Part shown: in pieces, positions 1-7,652 of the stretch
Position numbering within the stretch: position 1 is the first letter of the stretch
How the letters are laid out: each line of letters opens with the position of its first letter
Assembly: GCF_011045015.1 (NCBI RefSeq)
Contig: NZ_JAAKZY010000011.1
Coordinates: 35,074-99,073 of the forward strand
Reading direction: 5' to 3'
Length of the DNA stretch: 64,000 nucleotides
DNA from: Streptomyces scabichelini
Lineage (GTDB): Bacteria; Actinomycetota; Actinomycetes; Streptomycetales; Streptomycetaceae
Program-made: the position numbers and the translations under genes
Notes under the pieces: generated by a model
Told to the model about the DNA's origin: nothing
Databases searched by the model: none
The model's input: only the letters and a program-made list of their open reading frames with translations

Positions 1-220
1 TGTCGCCGTCGAGTCCGACGATCTTGTCGCCCTGGACACTGGTGTAGGGCGCGTACGGCTGGACGGCCACCTTGATCACGCCGGGCTTGAGCGTGCCCAA
101 CGCGGCGGTCTTCGCGGACACGTTCGTCGGTTCGTCGTCGCTGTCCGAGCCACAGGCAGCGGTGGCCGAAAGCAGGAGTGTCGCGGACAAAGCGGCAACA
201 AGTGAACGCACACGGGTCAT
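1..220 (-). CDS. Solute-binding lipoprotein of an ABC importer, SBP family 3 type (C-terminus cut by window edge)
   Basis: Only the first 73 residues are present; the gene runs off the left edge. They read as a lipoprotein signal (MTRVRSLVAALSATLLLS then TAAC-G, with Cys about residue 24), an acidic Ser/Asp-rich linker, and a mature start GTLKPGVIKVAVQPYAPYTS. That last stretch matches the first strand of periplasmic-type family-3 binding proteins for amino acids or related small polar ligands. The ATG at 220 follows a GGAAGG ribosome site. The gene diverges from the CdaR-type regulator starting at 424, so that regulator may control it. Family assignment is inferred from about 30 mature residues; the ligand cannot be told. 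Confidence 0.75.
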   Translation of the reverse strand, partial: MTRVRSLVAALSATLLLSATAACGSDSDDEPTNVSAKTAALGTLKPGVIKVAVQPYAPYTSVQGDKIVGLDGD

Positions 221-366
221 CGGCTTGGCCTTCCGTATTGGCGCTGAAGGAGTCCGCCGTTCACCGCGTTGTGCCCCGGCGGGGGATGTGACAGGGCCCA
301 TACGTTATGGACAGGCTCGCCGTACGTCACCGGTCACTTCGTCTGAACTTGTGGCCGAAATCGCTC

Positions 367-386
367 GACGCACTGTACGGTGCGTC
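367..386. promoter_or_regulatory. Inverted repeat in the divergent region, candidate operator
   Basis: Arms GACGCAC and GTGCGTC flank a TGTACG centre whose inner GTAC is itself symmetric, so 18 of 20 positions are palindromic. It lies 38 bases before the GTG of the CdaR-type regulator, between it and the divergent lipoprotein gene. An autoregulatory operator is an inference. Confidence 0.4.
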
Positions 387-423
387 CAATCTCCGAACCA
401 TCCCCTCGGCGGGAGGAACGTTC

Positions 424-1608
424 GTGCTGAGCCCGTCACTCGCACAGGAGATCGCCGGGGACACCTCCGCGGTCATCGGTTTCAACGTGCTGATCACCGA
501 TGCGGAGGGCACGGTCATCGGCAGCGGCGACAGCAGCCGGGTCGGCACCTTTCACGAGGCGTCCGTCGAGGTGATCCGCACCAAGGAGCCCGCCACGCAC
601 AGCGCGTCACAGGCTCATCGACTCCGCGGGGTACGCCCCGGGGTCACCCTGCCGCTGGTCACGGACGGGCACGCGGTGGGAACGGTCGGGATCACGGGCA
701 CGCCCGCCCAAGTGCGTCGCTTCGGCCTCCTGGTGAAGCGCCAGACGGAGATCCTGCTCCGGGAGTCGGTGATGCTGCGCTCCCGTCTGCTCGCCGAGCG
801 GGCGGCCGAGAAACTGCTCGCCGACATCGCCTCGTACGACCCTCATGTCGTGGAAGGCGAGTTCCTCCTGTTCCGGGCCGCCGAGCTGGGCTTCGACCTG
901 CGGCTGCAACGGGTCGCGGTGGCCTTCGAGGTGACCGTGCCCGGCGCGGGCGCCCGCCGCCAGGGCGCGCCGACCCGGGACATGGCGCTGGTGCGCTCGG
1001 AACTGCTCCGCACGGTCCGGGAGGTCTTCGCCGACCCCCAGGACATCGTCGCCACCACGGCTCCTGGCTGGATCGGCGTACTGCACCGGCTCCCGGCCCG
1101 CCGTCCGGTGACCTCTCTGGTCGCCGACTGCCGGCGGATCACCGATGTCATCGCCGTGCAGGACGGTCTCACCGCCCGCGCGGGGATCGGCGAACCCGCC
1201 TCCTCCGTCGGCGGCCTGCACAACTCCTACCAGGACGCATGCGACGCGCTCCGCCTCGGGACCCGTGTGGCCGGGGACTCCCCCGTCCACCTGATCACCG
1301 ATCTGCGGGTCCACCAGGTCCTTGCGGCGGTGGGCCAGCCCGCCCGCAACCGCCTGCTGGAGCTCACCGCGGCGGATCTGCGCGCCCAGTCGGACTGGCC
1401 GGTGCTCCGCGACACGATCACCGCCTGGTGCGAGAACGGCTTCAACCTCGTACGAGCCTCCGCGGCCCTGCACATCCACCGCAACACAGTCGTCTACCGG
1501 ATGAACAAGATCGAGCAGATCACCGGCCGTCCCCTGCGTGAGCACCGGACCACCATGGCCCTGTACCTGGCCTGCCTGGCCGACCAACTGGGCAGCGGCC
1601 TTCGGTAG
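424..1608 (+). CDS. CdaR/PucR-family sugar-diacid-type transcriptional regulator
   Basis: This 394-residue protein lines up along its length with E. coli CdaR (385 aa). Residues 1-135 form a diacid-recognition domain (SPSLAQEIAG, GSGDSSRVGTFHE, HRLRGVRPGVTLPL, GTVGITG). A central region follows, then a C-terminal PucR-type helix-turn-helix (NLVRASAALHIHRNTVVYRM, then KIEQITGR). CdaR itself responds to glycarates; here the ligand is unknown. The GTG at 424 is chosen over a GTG-like upstream extension because a GGGAGG site sits 7 bases before it and the protein then begins exactly where CdaR homology begins. It diverges from the binding-protein gene at 1-220, which is a plausible target. A membrane-protein gene follows almost immediately. 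Confidence 0.87.
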   Translation: MLSPSLAQEIAGDTSAVIGFNVLITDAEGTVIGSGDSSRVGTFHEASVEVIRTKEPATHSASQAHRLRGVRPGVTLPLVTDGHAVGTVGITGTPAQVRRFGLLVKRQTEILLRESVMLRSRLLAERAAEKLLADIASYDPHVVEGEFLLFRAAELGFDLRLQRVAVAFEVTVPGAGARRQGAPTRDMALVRSELLRTVREVFADPQDIVATTAPGWIGVLHRLPARRPVTSLVADCRRITDVIAVQDGLTARAGIGEPASSVGGLHNSYQDACDALRLGTRVAGDSPVHLITDLRVHQVLAAVGQPARNRLLELTAADLRAQSDWPVLRDTITAWCENGFNLVRASAALHIHRNTVVYRMNKIEQITGRPLREHRTTMALYLACLADQLGSGLR

Positions 1609-1609
1609 G

Positions 1610-2482
1610 TTGCCACTTCTGTACGGTTTTGCCCTCGCCGTGACCGCTGTGACGGTCGTCGTCGGCTGTGGAATCGTGACCGTGGTGACGTACGACGGTA
1701 ACTGGCACTCGTTGCTCAGTGCCGGTGCCGTCGTCGTGTCCCTGCTGCTCGTCCTCGCCGCACTCGTCCTCACCCTGTTGCACACCGCGCACGCGGTCGC
1801 CGTCTCCCATGCCCTCAGCAACCGCGAAAGCCTGGGCGTGCGCGAGTTGTGGCAGCGCACGCGCCCGCACCTGCCCGCCGCGTTCGGCGTGCAGGTACTG
1901 ACCGGGCTGTGCGTCGGCGGTGTGGCCTTTCTCGGTTTCGTCTTGTGGTCCTTGGCCGACGGTCGCATGATTCCCGGAGTCGAGCCCACTCCGCTCCATG
2001 GCACCGCGAGCATGCAATACCGGCTGGTGGGCTGGGTGTTGCCGTTCGCCATCGCGGGCCTCGGCCTTCTCCTCGGTTTCCGCCTCTCCCTGGCGACCGC
2101 CGCGGCAGTGACGGAAAAGGCTTCGCCGAGGGCGGCACTGCGCCGCTCCTGGTCGCTGACCCGTGGCTCGCGGGGGAAGACGTACGGCATCTGCCTGCTG
2201 GTCACGGTCGCCGTCGCGCTCGTCTTCACGCTGCTGCGGTACGCCGCGACTCCCCTCGCTCACCCGGCAGGTCTCGCGATGCTGTGGATCAGCGGCGACA
2301 ACGTGTACATCACCGGGGTGCTGGTCCTGATCACGCCGACTGCCGTGGCCCTGCTGCTTCTTCCGCTGGTGGCCATGCCGACGGTGTGCTCGGTGATCGC
2401 TGCACTGCACGCGGATCTCCGCGCCGGGCTCCGGCCGACCGCGTGGGCCAGGAGCAACTCCGCGACCAGGCAGACCAGTTGA
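1610..2482 (+). CDS. Polytopic membrane protein of unknown function
   Basis: A hydrophobic protein of about 290 residues with roughly six membrane segments. They start at YGFALAVTAVTVVVGCGIV near the N-terminus and end with a long hydrophobic stretch around VLVLITPTAVALLLLPL. The architecture resembles the membrane part of glycerophosphodiester-phosphodiesterase-type proteins and related DUFs in Streptomyces, but I see no catalytic motif. The start is uncertain. TTG 1610 keeps the first membrane helix whole but has no ribosome site. GTG 1640 would cut it. An ATG at 1538 would read the first 24 residues through the regulator gene in another frame. The N-terminus may be truncated relative to relatives. 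It ends 3 bases before the convergent hydrolase gene. Confidence 0.55.
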   Translation: MPLLYGFALAVTAVTVVVGCGIVTVVTYDGNWHSLLSAGAVVVSLLLVLAALVLTLLHTAHAVAVSHALSNRESLGVRELWQRTRPHLPAAFGVQVLTGLCVGGVAFLGFVLWSLADGRMIPGVEPTPLHGTASMQYRLVGWVLPFAIAGLGLLLGFRLSLATAAAVTEKASPRAALRRSWSLTRGSRGKTYGICLLVTVAVALVFTLLRYAATPLAHPAGLAMLWISGDNVYITGVLVLITPTAVALLLLPLVAMPTVCSVIAALHADLRAGLRPTAWARSNSATRQTS

Positions 2483-2485
2483 CGC

Positions 2486-3364
2486 TCAGCGGGTGAGGAG
2501 GTCGCGGAGGGCCTTGGTGATGTCCGCAGGGGCTTCTTCGGCCATGAAGTGGCCGCAGGTGACCGTGGTGTGATGCAGGTCGGGCGCCCACGCCCGCCAC
2601 AGGGCGGCGGCGTCGAAGCCGAGGGCGGCGCCCCAGTCCTGCTGGAGGACGCTGACCGGCATCCGCAACGTGTTGCCGGACGCCCGGTCGGCGCGGTCAT
2701 GGTCGACGTCGATACCGGCGGAGGCCCGGTAGTCGGCCACGATCGAGGGCACCGCGGAGCGGCAGGCGTCCAGGTAGGCGGCGCGGATGTCGGCCGGGAT
2801 CGACCGCGGGTCGCCTGCCCACAGGTCGAGGAAGTGGCCGAAGAAGGCGTCCGCTGAGGCGGTGATCATCCGCTCGGGCAGGCCGGGCGGCTGCGCCATC
2901 AGGTAGAGGTGGAAGCCGACGGCCGCGGTGGTGCCGTGCATCGCCTCCCACATGTCGATGGTGGGCAGTACGTCGAGGCAGGCCAGGTGGCTGATCGCGG
3001 CGGGATGGTCGAGGCCGGCGCGGAAGGCGACGAGGGCACCGCGGTCATGGCCGGCCAGCGCGAACCGCTCGTGGCCGAGCGCGCGGGCCAGGGCGACGAC
3101 GTCGGCGGCCATGGTGCGCTTGGCGTAGACGTCGGGGCCTGTCTCCACGGGCTTGTCACTGGCTCCGTAACCGCGCAGATCGGGGCAGATCACGGTGTGG
3201 TCGTTCGCGAGATCGGCGGCGACGTGCCGCCACATCAGGTGAGTCTGCGGGAAGCCGTGCAGCAGAACGACCGGGCTGCCGGAGCCACCGACGGCGACGT
3301 TGAGGGCAACGCCATCGGCGACAGGAACGCGCTGGTAGTCGAAGTCGGGAAGGGTCGGTGCCAT
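2486..3364 (-). CDS. Alpha/beta hydrolase related to fluoroacetate dehalogenase, with altered halide pocket
   Basis: A 292-residue alpha/beta hydrolase with the layout of haloacetate/fluoroacetate dehalogenases: HGFPQTH oxyanion loop (36-42), GHDRGA nucleophile elbow with Asp107, DVLPT with Asp131 as acid, and CGHFMAEEAP with His272. From memory of the Rhodopseudomonas enzyme, the second carboxylate-binding Arg (R114) is Leu111 here. The halide residues His-Trp-Tyr become His152, Leu153 and a Gly. The Asp-His-Asp machinery is intact, but defluorination is doubtful; an epoxide hydrolase or another ester or halide substrate is possible. ATG 3364 is preferred over an upstream in-frame start because family homology begins there; the ribosome site (GAGAG) is weak. 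It diverges from the SARP gene. A collapsed copy lies at 8328-8438. Confidence 0.83.
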   Translation of the reverse strand: MAPTLPDFDYQRVPVADGVALNVAVGGSGSPVVLLHGFPQTHLMWRHVAADLANDHTVICPDLRGYGASDKPVETGPDVYAKRTMAADVVALARALGHERFALAGHDRGALVAFRAGLDHPAAISHLACLDVLPTIDMWEAMHGTTAAVGFHLYLMAQPPGLPERMITASADAFFGHFLDLWAGDPRSIPADIRAAYLDACRSAVPSIVADYRASAGIDVDHDRADRASGNTLRMPVSVLQQDWGAALGFDAAALWRAWAPDLHHTTVTCGHFMAEEAPADITKALRDLLTR

Positions 3365-3501
3365 GGTGTGCTGCTCTCGTTCGAGGCGGTGTCCGAGCCG
3401 CCAGGCCGTATCGATGCCTTCAGCCTGTGGGCGGCGAATGAGCATCTGGTCAGCGCGCTATAACGTGGCCCCGGGCGAGGTCGGAAAGGGCGGTCGAGGG
3501 C

Positions 3502-5541
3502 GTGCGGGTCGAGTTCGGAGTGCTGGGTCCGGTCGTGGCCCGGGACGACGCCGGGGAGCCGATCGCCCTGAAGGGCCCACGGCACCGGGCGGTTCTGGCC
3601 AGGCTGATCGTCGCCCGTCGTCGCGTGGTCCCGGTGACCCGCCTCGTCGAGGACCTGTGGCCGGACCCGCCGCCCAACGCCGTAGGAGCGGTACGTACCT
3701 TCGTGTCCGCGCTGCGCCGTGCGCTGGAGCCGAAGCGTGGGCCGCGGGCCCCGGCCCGGCTCCTGGTCACCGAGGGGCCCGGGTACGTCCTGCGGGCCGA
3801 CCAGGACGCGGTCGACGCCTGGGCTTTCGAGCGGGAGGTGGCCGCCGCCGCGGCGGCGCCCGCGGCCGAGAAGGCAGCCGGACTGACGCAGGCACTGGAA
3901 CGGTGGCGCGGCCCCGCCTACGCCGACTTCGCCGACGAGACCTGGGTTCGCGCCGAGCGCTCCCGGCTGACCGAACTGCGCCTGCACGCCGTGGAACGCC
4001 GGGCCGAGGCGCTGCTGGCCCTGGGCCAGGCGGCCGAGGCGGTGCCGGACCTCGACGCGCACGTGACCGAACACCCCTGGCGCGAGGACGCCTGGCGTCT
4101 CCTCGTGCTGGCCCTGTACCGCACCGGCCGCCAGGCCGACGCCCTCGCCGTACTCCGCCGGGCACGCACCCTGCTGACCGAACAACTCGGCGTGGACCCG
4201 GGCCGGAGACTGCGCGGCCTGGAGTCGGACATCCTCCACCAGGCCGGCCACCTCGACACCGGGCCGACCGCCGAACACGTGTGGGCTCAGGCGGCTGCCG
4301 CCTACGAGCGCACCGTGCCCTCCGGCTCCCGCGCCCGGCTGGAGTCGACGGTGGGGCTGCTGCGCGATCTCTCCGTGACCGGGGGCGGCAGCGGCCTGCA
4401 TGCGGCCCGCGGGCAGCGGGTGGCGGCCGTCACGGCGGCCGAGCAACTGGGAGACCCGGAACTGACCGCCCGGGTGATCGGAATCTACGACGTCCCGGCG
4501 ATCTGGACCCGCCTCGACGACCCGGAACAGGCCGGACACGTCGTCGCGGCGGCCGAGCGCACCCTGACCGCACTCCCGCCCACCGGGCACGAGGCGGCCC
4601 GGGCTCGACTGCTGGCCACGATCGCCGTGGAGTCACGCGGCACACTCCCCACGGTCTCCACGGTCTCCACGAGTGAGGACGTCCCCATGGCCCGCGGTCT
4701 GCAGGCCGCGCGACAGGCCGAGGAAATCGCCCGCCGTCTGGACGATCCCACGCTGCTCGCCTTCGCCCTCAACGGCCGGTTCATGCAGACCTTCCACCGC
4801 GCGGGTCTGGCTCCGCGCCGCGACGCGATCGGCGCCGAGCTGATCGAACTGTCCGCACGACACGGCCTGGTCACGTACGAGGTACTCGGCCACCTCGTAC
4901 GTCTCCAAGCCCGCAGCGCACTCGCCGACTTCACCGGCGCGGACCGGCACGCGGCGGCCGCGGACCGTCTCGCCGAGCGCAACGAGCTGCCGCTGGTGGG
5001 CGTGTTCACGCAGTGGTACGCAGCGCTGCGCCTCGCCGCGACTGGAGCGCATGCCGAGGCGGAGGCCGCGTACCGCGGCGCGGCCACGCGGCTGGACGGT
5101 GCCGGCATGCCCGGACTGCAGCGCGGCCTGCTCCCGCTCGCGCTCCTGAGCCTGCGTGTGCGGCAGGGGCGTCCCGTCACGGCCGTCGACCACGACGACC
5201 ACCACGACGACGACATCGACTGGGGTCCGTACGAACCCTGGGTCCGCCCCTTGATCCTGCTGGACCAGGGCCGACCCGACGAGGCCGCGGCGGCGCTGCG
5301 CACGATCCCGGACCCGCCGCGCGACCTGCTCCTCGAAGCACTGTGGTGCCTGACCGGGCGAGCAGCCATCGCCGTCGGCGACCGGGACATGATGGAGCGC
5401 GCCCACACCGAACTGACGCCCGCGGCCGATGAGTTGGCCGGAGCCGGGAGCGGGCTCCTCACCCTGGGGCCCGTCTCCGACCATCTCACCGCACTCGCTG
5501 CGGCACTTGGGCGTCACCGGGGGAGCGACCGCGCCCCTTAG
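3502..5541 (+). CDS. SARP-type regulator: winged helix + BTAD + TPR-like C-terminus, no NB-ARC
   Basis: 679 residues. The first 95 form an OmpR-like winged helix (FGVLGPV, LKGPRHRAVLARL, VVPVTRLVEDLWPD, YVLRA). Residues 100-250 are a bacterial transcriptional activation domain (LERWRGPAYADFADETWVRAE, LGVDPGRRLRGLES). The remainder is helical and repeat-rich, resembling TPR arrays. The NB-ARC ATPase of AfsR-sized proteins is absent. SARP proteins activate secondary-metabolite or developmental genes by binding direct repeats near promoters. No biosynthetic gene cluster lies next to it, so the target may be the divergent hydrolase or distant genes. The GTG at 3502 is followed at once by the conserved RVEFGVLGP. 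A low-complexity Asp/His run occurs near residues 565-573. The stop codon lies inside a terminator-like hairpin. Confidence 0.88.
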   Translation: MRVEFGVLGPVVARDDAGEPIALKGPRHRAVLARLIVARRRVVPVTRLVEDLWPDPPPNAVGAVRTFVSALRRALEPKRGPRAPARLLVTEGPGYVLRADQDAVDAWAFEREVAAAAAAPAAEKAAGLTQALERWRGPAYADFADETWVRAERSRLTELRLHAVERRAEALLALGQAAEAVPDLDAHVTEHPWREDAWRLLVLALYRTGRQADALAVLRRARTLLTEQLGVDPGRRLRGLESDILHQAGHLDTGPTAEHVWAQAAAAYERTVPSGSRARLESTVGLLRDLSVTGGGSGLHAARGQRVAAVTAAEQLGDPELTARVIGIYDVPAIWTRLDDPEQAGHVVAAAERTLTALPPTGHEAARARLLATIAVESRGTLPTVSTVSTSEDVPMARGLQAARQAEEIARRLDDPTLLAFALNGRFMQTFHRAGLAPRRDAIGAELIELSARHGLVTYEVLGHLVRLQARSALADFTGADRHAAAADRLAERNELPLVGVFTQWYAALRLAATGAHAEAEAAYRGAATRLDGAGMPGLQRGLLPLALLSLRVRQGRPVTAVDHDDHHDDDIDWGPYEPWVRPLILLDQGRPDEAAAALRTIPDPPRDLLLEALWCLTGRAAIAVGDRDMMERAHTELTPAADELAGAGSGLLTLGPVSDHLTALAAALGRHRGSDRAP

Positions 5542-5548
5542 GGGCGCG
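5530..5548. terminator. Hairpin overlapping the SARP stop codon
   Basis: Arms CGCGCCCC and GGGGCGCG with a TTA loop form a perfect 8-bp stem. The TAG stop of the SARP gene (5539-5541) is in the loop and first base of the right arm. The convergent SDR gene ends at 5611, so it may serve as terminator for one or both. Confidence 0.55.
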
Positions 5549-5585
5549 GGGAACTGCGCGACCAGCCACGACGAAACCCGCAGCT
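5541..5585 (+). repeat. Streptomyces-type dispersed intergenic element
   Basis: After the hairpin the sequence GGGGAACTGCGCGACCAGCC appears, followed by ACGACGAAACCCGCAG. I recognise this motif as one scattered between genes of many Streptomyces chromosomes, usually just after a stop codon. Only one copy lies in this window, so the repeat status rests on memory. Confidence 0.5.
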
Positions 5586-5610
5586 TCGAACCGCGCCCCC
5601 AGCGAAGCGC

Positions 5611-6366
5611 TCAGTGCACACTCGCGGCGGGCCGTACCACGATCTCGTTCACGTCGACCTCGGCGGGCCGGCTGACGGCGAAGGCGATGGCGTCCGCGAT
5701 CGCGGAGGCCGGGATGGCCACCGCGCGGTAGGCCTTCATGTCGTCACGGGCCCGCGGGTCGGAGATGGAGTCGGCGAGTTCGGACTCGGTGACGCCCGGG
5801 GAGACAACGCTGACCCGGATGTCACCGGGCGACTCCTGGCGCAGCCCCTCGGAGATCGCGCGTACGGCGAACTTGGTGGCGCAGTACACCGCGGCGGTGG
5901 GCACCACCTCGTACGCGCCGACCGACGCGACGTTCACGAACTGCCCGCCACCCTGTTCCCGCATCATCGGCAGGGCCGCAGCGATGCCGTGGAGCACACC
6001 GCGGACGTTCACGTCGATCATCCGGTCCCACTCGTCGACCTTCAGTGCCGCGAGCGGCGAAAGCGGCATCACCCCGGCGTTGTTGACCATCACGTCCACC
6101 CGACCCCAGCGCTCCCGGGCGGCGGACACGAAGGCGCGTACGTCGGCGGCGTCCGTGACATCCAGCGGCCGGTACGCCGCACTGCCGCCCTCGGCGGTGA
6201 TCTTGGAGACCAGTTCCTCCAGACGGTCGGTGCGCCGCGCGCCCAGGAAGAGACGGTGGCCGTCGGCGGCCAGCCGCAGGGCCGTTGCCTCACCGATGCC
6301 GCTGCTCGCGCCGGTGACCAGGACGACCTTGGCCGTGTTCGTCATGCCTGCTTCTTCGTTCGTCAT
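5611..6366 (-). CDS. Classical SDR-family NAD(P)-dependent oxidoreductase
   Basis: 251 residues. A Rossmann motif TGASSGIGEA lies near residue 20, NNAG near 94, the catalytic Ser in NVASVGAY, and YCATK supplies Tyr and Lys. Together these are the complete active site of a short-chain dehydrogenase. The substrate is unknown. The ATG at 6366 overlaps the stop of the upstream gene (ATGA), arguing for translational coupling. A second ATG at 6345 lies in a repeated copy of the same ribosome-site and start segment, so both could be used. Together with the upstream Atu4866-like gene it forms an operon divergent from an MmyB-type regulator, a common arrangement in Streptomyces where such regulators control an SDR gene. 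Confidence 0.9.
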   Translation of the reverse strand: MTNEEAGMTNTAKVVLVTGASSGIGEATALRLAADGHRLFLGARRTDRLEELVSKITAEGGSAAYRPLDVTDAADVRAFVSAARERWGRVDVMVNNAGVMPLSPLAALKVDEWDRMIDVNVRGVLHGIAAALPMMREQGGGQFVNVASVGAYEVVPTAAVYCATKFAVRAISEGLRQESPGDIRVSVVSPGVTESELADSISDPRARDDMKAYRAVAIPASAIADAIAFAVSRPAEVDVNEIVVRPAASVH

Positions 6367-6375
6367 GCCTGCTTC
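6337..6375 (-). repeat. Direct repeat duplicating the SDR ribosome site and start codon
   Basis: An 18-base unit (6337-6354 and 6358-6375) recurs with a 21-base period. On the coding strand each copy reads GAAGCAGGCATGACGAAC and contains an ATG in the same frame. The upstream copy also encodes the last residues and stop of the preceding gene. The duplication adds seven residues to the longer SDR product. Confidence 0.85.
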
Positions 6376-6641
6376 TCCTGCCGGTGGAGGACGAGGTGCT
6401 CGTGATAGAGCACGCCGTCGCGGATGTCGCCCGTCGCGGTGAACCCGGTGTCGTCGACGTAGTCCAGGTGGCTGCCGGTCACCGTGTACCGGCCGGTGTA
6501 CGCGCTGCGCCGGTCGCCGCGGGCTTCGTCGTAGCGGCCGTCCGGGCGCAGCTCCTGGCGTATGTGACCGTCCGCGGTCACCCACATCCCGACCACGTCG
6601 ACGCTGTCGTCGGCGTGGTCGCGGTCAGCGGTCCTTGCCAT
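6363..6641 (-). CDS. Small Atu4866-domain protein
   Basis: 92 residues that fit the Atu4866 family (PF11512). The pattern is VVGMWVTADGHIRQEL, then PDGRYDEARGDRRSAYTGRYT, then a DTGFTATGDI strand region: a small beta-barrel fold of unknown biochemical role, often next to SDR or oxidoreductase genes. ATG 6641 has an AGGAG ribosome site 8 bases upstream. The last four bases overlap the start of the SDR gene, so the two are almost certainly one operon. It is probably controlled by the divergent XRE regulator through the palindrome at 6725-6753. The fold assignment comes from sequence pattern only. Confidence 0.8.
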   Translation of the reverse strand: MARTADRDHADDSVDVVGMWVTADGHIRQELRPDGRYDEARGDRRSAYTGRYTVTGSHLDYVDDTGFTATGDIRDGVLYHEHLVLHRQEKQA

Positions 6642-6724
6642 GGCGGACTCCTGTCGTCCATCGGTGCGGTTGTCTCCTGCGCCACCGAGTCTGGGCAGGT
6701 CGGCGACCGTCAACCAGGACGCCT

Positions 6725-6753
6725 GCTGCCTGGGTGCGACACACCCAGGCAGC
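6725..6753. promoter_or_regulatory. Long perfect palindrome, candidate operator of the XRE regulator
   Basis: Arms GCTGCCTGGGTG and CACCCAGGCAGC match perfectly over 12 bases with a 5-base spacer. The site lies between the divergent Atu4866/SDR operon (start 6641) and the regulator gene (start 6782), ending 28 bases before the regulator. Its size and symmetry fit a dimeric HTH repressor; autoregulation is inferred. Confidence 0.65.
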
Positions 6754-6781
6754 GCGCCGGGCCGCCGCCTAGCCTGAACGC

Positions 6782-7645
6782 ATGGCTGACAACCACTTGG
6801 GAGACTTCCTTCGCGCGCGGCGGGCGGGCCTGCGGCCGGAGGACGTCGGCATGGCGAGCTACGGGGTCCGACGCGTCGCCGGACTGCGCCGTGAGGAGGT
6901 CGCCGTTCTCGCCGGTGTGAACGCCGACTACTACACCCGCCTGGAACAGGGCCGCGAACGCCACCCCTCACCCCAAGTGCTCGACGCCCTCAGCCGCGCG
7001 CTGCGCCTCGACCCGGACGCCCGCGCCCATCTGTTCCGGCTGGCCGGGGCGACTCCCAGCGACCAGCCGTCCGTCCACTCCCCCGACAGGGTCGGTCCGG
7101 CGCTGCGCCAGCTGATGGACGGATACCCGAACACCCCGGCGTTCGTGATCAACCGGACGCTGGACATCCTCGCCGCCAATGCCCTGACCGATGCCCTGTA
7201 CTCCCCCTTCGAGCCGGCGGACAACCTGGCCCGGATGGCGTTCCTCGATCCCGCGCATCGCATCTTCTACCCGGAATGGAACAGGACGGCCCAGGCCACC
7301 GTGGCCAATCTGCGCCAGGCGGCAGGACTCGACCCCGACAACCCCCGGCTACGCGAACTCGTCCGCGGCCTCACCGAGCACAGCGCGGACTTCACCCGCC
7401 TGTGGAACGCACACGACGTGCGCGGCAAGACCCAGGACGCCAAGCATTTCCTCCACCCGGACGTCGGCCGACTCACCCTGACGTACCAGGCGTTCGACGT
7501 ACGCGATGCCCCCGGCCAGCAACTCGTCATCTACCACGCCGAACCGGGCAGCCCCAGCGCCCACGCCCTGGGCCTCCTCGGCTCCCTCCACGCCACCCGG
7601 CACCAGGCGGAGCGCCGTCCCCACGGCCAGGCACCGGCGGGCTGA
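6782..7645 (+). CDS. XRE-family regulator with MmyB-like ligand-binding domain
   Basis: 287 residues. The N-terminal 80 form a helix-turn-helix of the MmyB-associated class (LGDFLRARRAGLRPEDVG, GLRREEVAVLAGVNADYYT, then LEQGRERHPSPQVLDALSRAL). The C-terminal MmyB-like domain spans about 100-270 (NTPAFVINRTLDILAANALT, DVGRLTLTYQAFDV, LVIYHAEPGSPS) and is thought to bind a fatty-acid-like or small ligand. Such genes usually sit beside a divergent SDR gene, exactly as here, and probably repress it. The ATG at 6782 gives a full-length family member. It converges with the receiver-like gene with only 7 bases between stops. Confidence 0.92.
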   Translation: MADNHLGDFLRARRAGLRPEDVGMASYGVRRVAGLRREEVAVLAGVNADYYTRLEQGRERHPSPQVLDALSRALRLDPDARAHLFRLAGATPSDQPSVHSPDRVGPALRQLMDGYPNTPAFVINRTLDILAANALTDALYSPFEPADNLARMAFLDPAHRIFYPEWNRTAQATVANLRQAAGLDPDNPRLRELVRGLTEHSADFTRLWNAHDVRGKTQDAKHFLHPDVGRLTLTYQAFDVRDAPGQQLVIYHAEPGSPSAHALGLLGSLHATRHQAERRPHGQAPAG

Positions 7646-7652
7646 CGAAGTG

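Noticed and set aside
1538..1609. ATG at 1538 as start of the membrane protein
   Set aside because: The first 24 residues would be read through the CdaR coding region in another frame, and they are not hydrophobic or conserved.
3363..4676. Arg/Pro-rich open frame overlapping the SARP gene
   Set aside because: Wrong-frame translation; the SARP frame has clear domains.
3502..5541. SARP as the marker of an antibiotic biosynthetic cluster
   Set aside because: No PKS, NRPS, terpene or tailoring cluster is nearby; scattered oxidoreductases and a methyltransferase are not enough.
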